From: Dehalococcoidia bacterium
GTDB taxonomy: Bacteria > Chloroflexota > Dehalococcoidia > SAR202 > UBA11138
NCBI GenBank assembly: GCA_012270625.1
Contig: JAAXHZ010000038.1
Coordinates: forward strand, 1 to 10,399
Direction of reading: 5' to 3'
DNA: 10,399 bases
Each line of letters opens with the position of its first letter. The first letter of the stretch is position 1. The notes under the pieces are model-generated. The model did not search any database, was not told where the DNA came from, and saw only the letters and a program-made list of their open reading frames with translations. The translations under genes were made by a program, and so were the position numbers. Shown in pieces: positions 1 to 5,758 of this stretch.

Positions 1-573
1 ACCCAGGAGAGCTACCTGTTCCACGCTAGTCTTAGGAGCAACCTGCTGTACGCCAGCCCGGAGGCTACCCAGGCCGAGATCGAGGCCGCCGCGAGAGCCG
101 CGTACATCCACGACTGGATCGAAACGCTCCCCGATGGCTACGACACCGTTGTCGGAGAGCGCGGCTACCGGCTGTCTGGTGGAGAGCGCCAGCGGCTCGC
201 GATCGCCCGTGTCATCCTGCACGATCCGCGAATCCTGATTCTCGACGAGGCCACGTCAGCGCTCGATACGGCGAGCGAGCGACACGTCCAGATGGCGCTG
301 GAGCCGCTGATGCGCGATCGCACGACTATCGCTATAGCTCACAGGCTGTCCACGATCATGTCAGCGGACGTGATATACGTGGTCGATGAGGGCAGGATCA
401 TCGAGTACGGCACCCACGAAGAGCTTCTGAAGCGCTGTGGCCTCTATGCCGAACTGTACACCGAGCAGTTCCAGGGCGGGCTGGTCGAGTCGCACTGCGA
501 GGATGGCATAGTGCTATCAGATGGTCGGGTGATAACCCACGAAGGCGTGCTGGTGGGAGCAGGCGCGGGCTGA
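1..573 (+). CDS. ABC exporter, C-terminal half of the nucleotide-binding domain (5' partial)
   Basis: The gene enters from the left edge; 190 codons are visible, in frame from base 1 to the TGA at 571-573. The fragment holds the second half of an ABC ATPase domain: a Q-loop (TQESYLF, residues 1-7), the signature LSGGERQR (58-65), Walker [13 protein letters not shown] with catalytic Glu at 83, a D-loop, and the switch histidine in AHRLSTI (His114). Spacing and sequence match fused membrane/ATPase half-transporters of the MsbA/LmrA type, in which ATP hydrolysis at the inner membrane drives export of lipids, drugs or peptides. The membrane domain and Walker A lie outside the window, so the substrate cannot be named. 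All visible catalytic residues are intact. The tail after the H-loop is about 75 residues and ends with a Gly/Ala-rich VGAGAG. A GC-rich hairpin overlaps the stop codon. The family assignment is very secure, the specific role is not. Confidence 0.95.
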   Translation, partial: TQESYLFHASLRSNLLYASPEATQAEIEAAARAAYIHDWIETLPDGYDTVVGERGYRLSGGERQRLAIARVILHDPRILILDEATSALDTASERHVQMALEPLMRDRTTIAIAHRLSTIMSADVIYVVDEGRIIEYGTHEELLKRCGLYAELYTEQFQGGLVESHCEDGIVLSDGRVITHEGVLVGAGAG

Positions 574-593
574 GGGCGGAGTCGCCCGCCCTC
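572..593 (+). terminator. GC-rich hairpin at the exporter stop codon
   Basis: GAGGGCG (572-578) pairs perfectly with CGCCCTC (587-593) around an 8-base loop. The stem begins inside the TGA stop. It sits where an intrinsic terminator would, but the bases after it (GATAGAAAATC) are not a T tract. It may therefore be only a 3'-end stabilising stem or a weak terminator. Confidence 0.4.
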
Positions 594-656
594 GATAGAA
601 AATCCCCACTGGCGCGGTACGTCCGGGCACGGCGGTGACGACTGGGATGTCCGCTC

Positions 657-790
657 CTAGAGGCTCTCCGTCTCCAGGAATATGTGGACTTCTGCCAAGT
701 CATCGGTTGCCTTGGCCTGCTCCGCCTGTTCCGCTCGTTCTCGCGTAATGCGCGAATGAAGTCGTCTGTCGTTTCTATAATCAAAGCCAT
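657..790 (-). pseudogene. Decayed remnant of a small ORF (N-terminal helix-type start, frameshifted)
   Basis: Reading down from the ATG at 790, the first 19 residues, MALIIETTDDFIRALRENE, look like a genuine protein start. They resemble the acidic start I recall from uncharacterised Chloroflexota proteins that open with a TxEDFxxALRE-type segment before a coiled coil or PDDEXK-like domain. After this the frame becomes Arg/Ser/Pro-rich and implausible. A -1 (or +2) shift gives a much more protein-like helical tail, RAEQAEQAKATDDLAEVHIF, ending LETESL and TAG at 657-659. The tail frame has two TAG stops just upstream, so it has no start of its own. I read this as one short, shifted and probably truncated gene. 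The continuous frame extends to 398 but runs antisense through the exporter gene and is not credible there. Only a weak -10-like TAGAAT lies upstream. It could be chance. Confidence 0.3.
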
Positions 791-865
791 GGGTCTTCTA
801 CTATTCTAGATTGTAGTCCATGCTAATTAGGAAGAGAGTAGCGGGAAAGAAATCCCGGCGCCTGT

Positions 866-889
866 ACGTCTTCCACGTATAGACGTTTT
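866..889. terminator. Weak palindrome followed by TTTT upstream of the epimerase
   Basis: ACGTCT (866-871) and AGACGT (881-886) are perfect inverted repeats around a 9-base loop, and the right arm runs into TTTT (886-889). A second small stem, CGGGA/TCCCG (842-846, 853-857), lies just before it. This could be a weak terminator or an operator for the gene at 945; six base pairs is little support. No other structure was recognised between 791 and 934, and no consensus promoter. Confidence 0.2.
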
Positions 890-934
890 CGCTTGGATCG
901 GTAAACTAGGCAGCGGGGACAGAGAGAATTAGCC

Positions 935-940
935 GGAGGA
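935..940 (+). promoter_or_regulatory. Ribosome binding site of the epimerase gene
   Basis: GGAGGA with a 4-base AAAG spacer before the ATG at 945. It fixes this start and fits an N-terminus that begins directly with the Rossmann beta strand MIVVTGATG. Confidence 0.8.
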
Positions 941-944
941 AAAG

Positions 945-1775
945 ATGATCGTAGTAACTGGAGCGACGGGAAGGCTGGGACGCAGGGTTGTGCAGCTGCT
1001 GGTGAACCAAAACAGAGAAGTCCTGGCGACAGACCAGTTGGCTGCCGATGACCTTCCAGCGGAGTTTGTGCGTTGCGATCTCGTGGACGCCGAGGCAGTG
1101 GAGGGCATTCTCAAGGACGCGGAAGCCGTCGTTCACATGGGAGCCATCCCCGGACCGCAGCGGGAAGAGCCGAGGGCCATTTTCGACAATAACGTTGCCA
1201 GCGCCTTCAACGTCATGATGTCGGCGGCAGAGTTGGGACTGCGGCGTGTAGTGTTCTCGTCCAGCGCCTTTGGCATGGGCTGGGCCAGCGACGGCAGCGC
1301 TTTCGTGCCGCTGTACCTGCCATTGGACGAGGAACATCCCATGATGCCTTTCGAGCCTTATGGCCTGTCCAAGCAGGTTGGAGAGGACATCGGCAGAATG
1401 ATCGCCCGCAACTCAGACACCACCGTCGTCAGCCTGCGGTTTACCAATGTGCCGCTTCCGGAAGTCCAGGCTGAGTTCCCCTGGCCTGCCCCTACACCCG
1501 AGAATCCCCTGACACTGGTGATGTGGGCCTATGCCGACGCTAGGGACGTAGCCGATGCACACGTGTTAGCGCTGGATGCAGAGATAGAAGAGTATGAAGC
1601 CTTCATGATCGCCCAGCCTTCCAGCCGTTTCAAAGAGCCTACGATCGACCTTGTCAAAAACAACTTCGGCGACCGGGTGGAGATACGGGAAGGGCTGAGC
1701 GGCAACGCCAGCGTAATCAGTACAGAAAAGGCGCAGCGACTGCTGGGCTGGAGACCACGCTACGATTGGGTGTAA
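945..1775 (+). CDS. NAD(P)-dependent epimerase/dehydratase (extended SDR)
   Basis: A 276-residue cytoplasmic oxidoreductase of the extended short-chain dehydrogenase family, whose members oxidise, epimerise or dehydrate nucleotide sugars and related hydroxyl substrates with bound NAD(P). The N-terminus carries the cofactor loop TGATGRLG (5-12), an acidic Asp30 at the end of beta 2 that favours NAD over NADP, and CDLVD (44-48). FSSSAFG (104-110) supplies the catalytic Ser, and YGLSK (139-143) the Tyr and Lys. The C-terminal STEKAQRLLGWRPRYDW is the usual end motif of UDP-sugar epimerase-like members. The substrate-binding lobe is short, so it is closer to generic GalE/RmlD-like or uronate dehydrogenase-like proteins than to full GalE (about 330 residues). 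The start is backed by a strong ribosome site. The stop lies at the left end of the palindromic element at 1778, and the protein stops abruptly after RYDWV, so a few residues may have been replaced. The neighbours do not suggest a pathway. Confidence 0.9.
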   Translation: MIVVTGATGRLGRRVVQLLVNQNREVLATDQLAADDLPAEFVRCDLVDAEAVEGILKDAEAVVHMGAIPGPQREEPRAIFDNNVASAFNVMMSAAELGLRRVVFSSSAFGMGWASDGSAFVPLYLPLDEEHPMMPFEPYGLSKQVGEDIGRMIARNSDTTVVSLRFTNVPLPEVQAEFPWPAPTPENPLTLVMWAYADARDVADAHVLALDAEIEEYEAFMIAQPSSRFKEPTIDLVKNNFGDRVEIREGLSGNASVISTEKAQRLLGWRPRYDWV

Positions 1776-1795
1776 AAGAGGGCGCTTCCAAAGTC

Positions 1796-1816
1796 CCTTC
1801 TCCCGCCGGGAGAAGG
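1796..1816 (+). terminator. Hairpin 3' of the epimerase gene
   Basis: CCTTCTCCC (1796-1804) and GGGAGAAGG (1808-1816) form a perfect 9-bp stem with a 3-base loop, 20 bases past the stop. There is no T tract after it. It probably blocks or stabilises the 3' end of the mRNA rather than acting as a classical intrinsic terminator. Confidence 0.45.
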
Positions 1817-1862
1817 CTAGGATGAGGGGGAGTCTTGCCAGCGCTTTCACCCTCACCTCAAT

Positions 1863-1882
1863 CCTCTCCCTCAAGGGAGAGG
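1863..1882 (-). terminator. Hairpin 3' of the dehydrogenase gene
   Basis: CCTCTCCC (1863-1870) and GGGAGAGG (1875-1882) form a perfect 8-bp stem with a TCAA loop (TTGA in the minus-strand RNA), 56 bases past the minus-strand stop at 1939. No T tract follows on the minus strand. It is the mirror partner of the hairpin at 1796 in the convergent junction. Confidence 0.4.
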
Positions 1883-1938
1883 AGGTCCTTGGGAGATCAT
1901 CTTTGGAAACGCCCCCCTTAGAGCCGAACTCTGTTCAG

Positions 1939-2955
1939 CTATACGTTCGTCGCCGCGGGACGGCCTTCGATGGCGTGCCGCACTTCTGGGTTGACTATCG
2001 ACATCGGGAACGTGCGGTTCAGCAGCCGTGAGGTCTCCTGGCCGACCTGGACGCCGGACCTGATCCGCGACATGTTCGACGTGCCCGCCGAGTGCGGCGA
2101 TACAACCACGTTGTCCATCTTCAGCAGTGGGTTGTCTGCCGGAGTCGGCTCTTCCTCGAACACGTCGAGGCCGGCGCCCGCGATCTCTCCGCTCTGAAGC
2201 GCAGCGATCAGCGCGGCCTCGTCGATCACCGGGCCGCGGCAGGTGTTCACAATGTAAGCTGTCGGCTTCATCGCCTTGAAGAAGCTCTCGCCGAGCAGTC
2301 CACTTGTCTCGTTGTTCAACGGCGTGTGGACTGAGACGAAGTCGGACTCCGCCGCCAGCTCCTCGAGGCTGCCTACCAGCCTGACCCTGTACTCCCTGGC
2401 GATCCAGGGTGGGCAGTAGGGGTCATATGCGATGACCTCCATGCCGAACGCCTGCGCCTTGCGCGCGGTCGCTCGCGCGATGTTCCCGAATGCCACGAGG
2501 CCGAGCGTCTGGTCGTAGATCGGCACCATCGGCATGATCGCGGCGCGCGTCTCGGCTCCCCACTTGCCAGCCTTGACCAGCTCGTTGAGCTGCGCCAGCT
2601 TCTTGGCACAGGCCAGCAGGAGCAGGATCGCGTGGTTCGACACCTCCTCGGTGCAGAAACCCGCCGAGTTGACGACCATGATCCCCTGGTCGGTCGCGGC
2701 CTCGTGGTCGATGTGGTTGAAGCCGTGGCTCCCGACCAGGATCGCCTGCACGCCCTCGGTCTCCTCGATGACCTCGCGGGACAGCGGCACGCCGGCGTTG
2801 ATGACGATGTCCGCGCCCGCCATCGCTTCGATGGCCTCGCCATCGCTGCCGCACTCGAACTTCTCCAATTCGTAGTCCAGGCCCTGGATCTGCTCCTCGA
2901 TCAGCTCAGTGTCCGCCTCACCGCTGCCTGATATTACCGAAATCTTCAGTGTCAC
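1939..2955 (-). CDS. D-2-hydroxyacid dehydrogenase, CtBP/phosphoglycerate dehydrogenase-like
   Basis: A 338-residue cytoplasmic NAD-dependent enzyme that interconverts a D-2-hydroxyacid and a 2-oxoacid. The outer substrate domain carries VGSHGFNHID (74-83) and the CtBP-like AGFCTEEVSNHA (98-109). The Rossmann domain has LGLVAFGNIARATARKA (151-167), with Ala in places where most relatives have Gly, and the NAD-binding acid Asp178 in AYDPY. Catalytic residues are Arg240 (NTCRGPVID), Glu269 (VFEEEP) and His288 (SPHSAGTS). Length is normal for the catalytic core, and the C-terminal ACT regulatory domain of classical SerA is absent. The start codon is GTG at 2955-2953, supported by AGGAGG six bases upstream. 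It lies 25 bases behind the class V aminotransferase and is probably co-transcribed with it. The pair could feed a hydroxyacid, oxoacid and amino acid conversion such as glycerate/hydroxypyruvate/serine, but the substrate is inferred only from this context. Confidence 0.92.
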   Translation of the reverse strand: MTLKISVISGSGEADTELIEEQIQGLDYELEKFECGSDGEAIEAMAGADIVINAGVPLSREVIEETEGVQAILVGSHGFNHIDHEAATDQGIMVVNSAGFCTEEVSNHAILLLLACAKKLAQLNELVKAGKWGAETRAAIMPMVPIYDQTLGLVAFGNIARATARKAQAFGMEVIAYDPYCPPWIAREYRVRLVGSLEELAAESDFVSVHTPLNNETSGLLGESFFKAMKPTAYIVNTCRGPVIDEAALIAALQSGEIAGAGLDVFEEEPTPADNPLLKMDNVVVSPHSAGTSNMSRIRSGVQVGQETSRLLNRTFPMSIVNPEVRHAIEGRPAATNV

Positions 2956-2961
2956 CTGTTT

Positions 2962-2967
2962 CCTCCT
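2962..2967 (-). promoter_or_regulatory. Ribosome binding site deciding a GTG start
   Basis: AGGAGG on the minus strand, 6 bases ahead of the GTG at 2955. It supports GTG rather than a later ATG, and the N-terminal beta strand TLKISVISGSG follows directly. Confidence 0.75.
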
Positions 2968-2980
2968 ATGGCTATTGGTT

Positions 2981-4162
2981 TCATCTCGCCTGGCGATTTT
3001 CGTTCGCCAGGGCGCTTATGGACTCGATTATCGTGTCTATCTCGCGGTCTTCGATGAAGAACGCGCAGCACAGGCGCATCGCGCTCTGTTGGAGCGCGGG
3101 ACGTCCCAGGATTCCCCACCTCTCGAACATCTGAGAGTTGAGATCGCCTCCGTCCAGGCCGTCCACGGAGAACGTCACGATGCCTGTCGAGAACTCGTGA
3201 CTCTCAGGACTGCGGAGCGTCGCGCCCGGTATCTCGGCTATGCCAGCCTTCAGCCTGTCGGCGAGATGGAGCGAACGCGCCTCGATGTTATCTATGCCGA
3301 CGCCGTCGATGTACTCGATCGCCTTCCCCATCGCGCTGTACAGGATGGTGTGGCGACCGCCGAACTCGAACCTGTGAGCGGTGTCGAGAAACTCCAGGTC
3401 CGACATGGTGCGACGGTCCAGAGCGCCCGCCTGTGATCCTGTCCACGAGACCTTGAGCCGCTCGATCCAGTCGCGCCTGACGTAGAAGTAGCCCGTGCCC
3501 CATCCGCCGAGCAGCCACTTGTGGCCGGTGCCCGCGTAGAAGTCGCAGTCCATGTCGCGCAGGTCGATCGGGAACTGTCCCGCCGACTGCGCCGCGTCCA
3601 TCGCGACGGGCACACCTCGCTCGTGGGCGAGCTCGCATATCTCCTTGGCCGGCAGCCGCGTTCCGGTGTCTGTCGTCACGTGGCTGATGCAGACCAGCTT
3701 GGTTCGCTCGTTGATGAGCGCGTCCAGCCCGGCCAGCATCTCGGCGCGGTCCTCCGGCAGTGGCATCTTCCTGATCCTGATTCCGCGCTCCGCCTCGAGG
3801 TTGAGCCATACCATGATCCCGGTGGGATGCTCCTCGTCGGTGACGATCACCTCGTCGCCGGGGTTCCAGTCCATGCCATACGCGACTGTGCTCAGCCCCT
3901 CCGAGACCGACCGCAGCATCGCGATCTCCTCTGGGGTGACCCCGAAGAAATCGGCGACCGTACCACGCGCCCTCTCGAACTCCTCGCTAATCGGATCTTT
4001 GATCGCGGGGATGTCAGGCCCACCCTCCATCGCGGCCCTGTACTGGCCAACGACGGAGTCCGCGACCTGCCTGGATAGCGGCCCAGTGCCGCCGGTGTTC
4101 ATGTAGATGGATTCTCCCAGAGCTGGGAAGTCGGAGCGGATGCGGTTCAGATCGAGCGCCAT
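2981..4162 (-). CDS. Class V (NifS/isopenicillin N epimerase-like) PLP aminotransferase
   Basis: A 393-residue fold-type I PLP enzyme of aminotransferase class V, the group containing serine-glyoxylate aminotransferases, cysteine desulfurases and isopenicillin N epimerase-like proteins. YMNTGGTGPLS (20-30) is the usual N-terminal substrate/PLP loop. His112 in DEEHPTG stacks on the cofactor, and DAAQSAGQ (189-196) gives Asp189 and Gln192, which contact PLP. The Schiff-base lysine is Lys215 in GTGHKWLLGGWGTG (211-224). No conserved desulfurase Cys loop was recognised, so transamination or racemisation is likelier than desulfuration. The frame is open to 4330, but the ATG at 4162 is preferred: AGGAGG lies 6 bases upstream and a TATAAT box at 4197-4202 gives a leader of under 30 bases; translation from further up would be helicase-remnant sequence in another frame. 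The CtBP-like dehydrogenase follows after 25 bases, suggesting joint metabolism of a 2-oxoacid. Confidence 0.93.
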   Translation of the reverse strand: MALDLNRIRSDFPALGESIYMNTGGTGPLSRQVADSVVGQYRAAMEGGPDIPAIKDPISEEFERARGTVADFFGVTPEEIAMLRSVSEGLSTVAYGMDWNPGDEVIVTDEEHPTGIMVWLNLEAERGIRIRKMPLPEDRAEMLAGLDALINERTKLVCISHVTTDTGTRLPAKEICELAHERGVPVAMDAAQSAGQFPIDLRDMDCDFYAGTGHKWLLGGWGTGYFYVRRDWIERLKVSWTGSQAGALDRRTMSDLEFLDTAHRFEFGGRHTILYSAMGKAIEYIDGVGIDNIEARSLHLADRLKAGIAEIPGATLRSPESHEFSTGIVTFSVDGLDGGDLNSQMFERWGILGRPALQQSAMRLCCAFFIEDREIDTIIESISALANENRQAR

Positions 4163-4168
4163 TTGGGT

Positions 4169-4174
4169 CCTCCT
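4169..4174 (-). promoter_or_regulatory. Ribosome binding site deciding the aminotransferase start
   Basis: AGGAGG on the minus strand, 6 bases before the ATG at 4162. It rules against the longer open frame that begins at 4330. Confidence 0.8.
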
Positions 4175-4190
4175 CGAAGGGACGGTCTCG

Positions 4191-5646
4191 CTACACATTA
4201 TACGCATCACCCCGATGCTTGTGGGGAGGCTGTGTCTCTTTGAGAAGTGAGAGCGGTCCCACCGTCGTTTCAATGAAAGAGGGAAATGCCAGATACGTGG
4301 TACACGACCAGGTCTCAGCGTGCCTGCCAATCATGAGGACTAGCAAGCTCTGCGCTCTGGACATACCAACGTACAGGACCGACTTCATCCATTCCTCTCC
4401 TGATTCATCGACGTCCACTATTATCACCACCGGACTTTCGAGACCCTTGAAGGCCTGAATGGTAGAGAACTTGATGGATGGCTGCTCAATCGTCAGATTT
4501 CGGTCGGTAATGTCGGCAAGTGGGAATTTGGATATTCGATCTGTCCCTATTCTCGTTGCCAAAAATGTCCTGCGCCTCGTCCACCACGAGCATGTCGAAC
4601 TGTCTGTCGCCTCGCTCGATATGTTCCTGAACGGCTAGGCCGGCATACTCGTGATAAGTCTCGTCGAACAGCTTCCTCTGGCTGGCGGGGTCTGGAGACT
4701 CGAACGCTCTGCGCTCTTCTTCAAGGAAGTCGTCCCCGATGCTGCTGTCAAGGATGAACCGTCTGGCGACCTCGTGCCATGTGTCTGCGATGACCCCCGT
4801 ACCATTAATCTGCTCACGCAGCCATCTGGCCAGCAGACGGTTGAAGCAGACCAGCAGGACCTTCTTACCATCGTGTGCGGCCCGACGCGCTTTTTCTACT
4901 GCAAGCAGCGTCTTTCCGGTCCCGGCGGAGCCTCTGAAGAGACATCTAGGGTTGTCTTCCAGTTCATCAAGCCTGGTGTACTGCTCTTGGGTAAGACTCA
5001 ACAGCCGCTCTTCGTTGCGCTCTATGGTCACACTTTTGGCGACTACCATATCGAAGTCCGGACGCAGGAAATTCCTGATCGATCCCGCTTGAGGTCCGGT
5101 CGGCAGTCGAACTCTTCCGCGTCGCTGGTGTGGTCGAAGCCGGTTGTGGACAATCTTCATGATGTGTTTGGATATCGACTCGCGGAGGTCATGGTGGTCG
5201 ATAACCTCCCAGCGCTCGAATTCCGGCGTGATCGGAGGGCAGGCTACGTCGGGGAAGATGACTCCATACCCGATAGGACATTCCGACTCGCCACTGTGTC
5301 CGAAGTGGCTTCCAATTGAGTCCTTCAAGGCGAACGTGGATTCCCTAGCCTGCATGAAGGGACTCTTGTTGAGTTTCGACGTACTCCCATACCGGTTCAT
5401 GGTCGTCCACTCACCGCCGTGTGAAGACACTCGACCGCCCTTTACTTCCATGCAGACGATACCCTGTTCTGGGATGATTACCACGAAGTCGATCTCACCA
5501 AAGGGACCTGTTCTTCTTCGAGACAACCCCAATGAGTGAAGCACTGTCCAGTCTTTCGTGCCGGGGTCTCTCGCGATCAGGTCGAACACCTTCCGCTCGG
5601 ACGTAGCGGCCCCATCGTCGATTCGCGCGGGTATCATCTTCGCCAT
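4191..5646 (-). pseudogene. NERD-domain UvrD/Rep-type helicase with internal deletion and frameshift
   Basis: The first open part runs from ATG 5646 to 4486 (386 codons). It has an NERD nuclease-related domain (about 10-135, with GEIDFVV at 50-56 and CMEVKGG at 65-71), then a superfamily 1 helicase start: Gln motif SLTQEQ (217-222), Walker A GSAGTGKT (239-246), motif Ia region VCFNRLLARWL and Walker B VVDEAQD (354-360). Real homology stops there. The remainder of this frame (363-386) is out-of-frame text. A second frame shifted by +1 carries on at 4562 (ATRIGTDRISKFPL), passes through motif V FSTIQAFKGLES and motif VI YVGMSRAQSLLVLM, and ends with TAG at 4191. Motifs III and IV and the intervening arm, roughly 100-150 residues in intact relatives, are missing. 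The junction lies at a T5 run (4561-4565). Intact members act on DNA with ATP. This copy lacks essential parts, so it is likely inactive unless the N-terminal product alone persists. Confidence 0.8.
4197..4202 (-). promoter_or_regulatory. -10 promoter box of the aminotransferase-dehydrogenase operon
   Basis: A perfect TATAAT on the minus strand in the context GCGTATAATGTG, 34 bases ahead of the ATG at 4162. No good -35 hexamer is seen (CCCACA at a 17-base spacing). Transcription would begin around 4190, at the stop codon of the helicase remnant, so the promoter is embedded in the last codons of that remnant. The same 12 bases occur ahead of the helicase start at 5680-5691. Confidence 0.55.
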
Positions 5647-5682
5647 GTTAGAAACACCTTCAGAAAGCCGGAATTCACCCAC

Positions 5683-5688
5683 ATTATA
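5683..5688 (-). promoter_or_regulatory. -10 promoter box ahead of the NERD-helicase remnant
   Basis: A perfect TATAAT on the minus strand in the context GGCGTATAATGTGG, 36 bases ahead of the ATG at 5646. A modest GAAGG lies between it and the start. No recognisable -35 (CCAGTA at a 17-base spacing). It would give the remnant its own promoter, separate from the uptake operon that ends at 5759. Confidence 0.5.
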
Positions 5689-5758
5689 CGCCTTTGCACC
5701 GAATCTACTGGGGAAAAGCCGCTGGCCTGCGCACGCACGCGTTGGTGGCAAAAATGAC

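Larger units (their letters stand above)
1778..1918. repeat. Nested-palindrome element (REP/MITE-like) between convergent genes
   Basis: GGGCGCTTCCAAAG (1780-1793) faces CTTTGGAAACGCCC (1901-1914), a 14-bp inverted repeat with one mismatch. Inside are a 9-bp hairpin (1796-1816), an 8-bp hairpin (1863-1882), a partly complementary inner pair AGGATGAGG (1819-1827) / CCTCAATCCT (1856-1865), and a central palindrome AGCGCT (1840-1845). The whole can fold as a stem with side hairpins. The internal text (CTTCTCCC..GGGAGAAG, CCCTCACCTCAATCCTCTCCC) resembles palindromic intergenic repeats found in many bacterial genomes, whose chance translations contain LTSILSLKGEE-like strings. It starts right after the epimerase stop and ends 20 bases before the dehydrogenase stop. 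TA dinucleotides flank the ends, which is compatible with, but not proof of, a target duplication. Confidence 0.65.

Noticed and set aside
398..790. 130-residue minus-strand ORF as an intact gene
   Set aside because: After the first 19 residues it is Arg/Ser/Pro-rich and its 3' half is antisense to the conserved end of the ABC exporter.
1566..2031. ORFs crossing the palindromic element (minus 1566-1874, plus 1822-2031)
   Set aside because: Their plausible-looking strings (LILAFSRREKG, LTSILSLKGEE) come from the repeat itself, and the rest is antisense to the epimerase or dehydrogenase.
2909..4106. Plus-strand ORFs of 175-185 residues opposite the aminotransferase
   Set aside because: They are shadows of a clearly coding minus strand, with no ribosome sites or recognisable motifs.
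4163..4330. Longer N-terminus of the aminotransferase starting at 4330
   Set aside because: The extra 56 residues are an out-of-frame reading of the helicase remnant; a TATAAT box and AGGAGG point to the ATG at 4162.
4561..4565. Programmed frameshift at the T5 run rejoining the helicase
   Set aside because: Rejoining needs a +1 shift with no recognised stimulator, and the product would still lack motifs III and IV, so mutation is the simpler explanation.
5700..5758. Intrinsic terminator after the uptake operon
   Set aside because: Only short GC-rich stems such as GCC-AGC-GGC before TTTT can be drawn on the minus strand; too weak to call.
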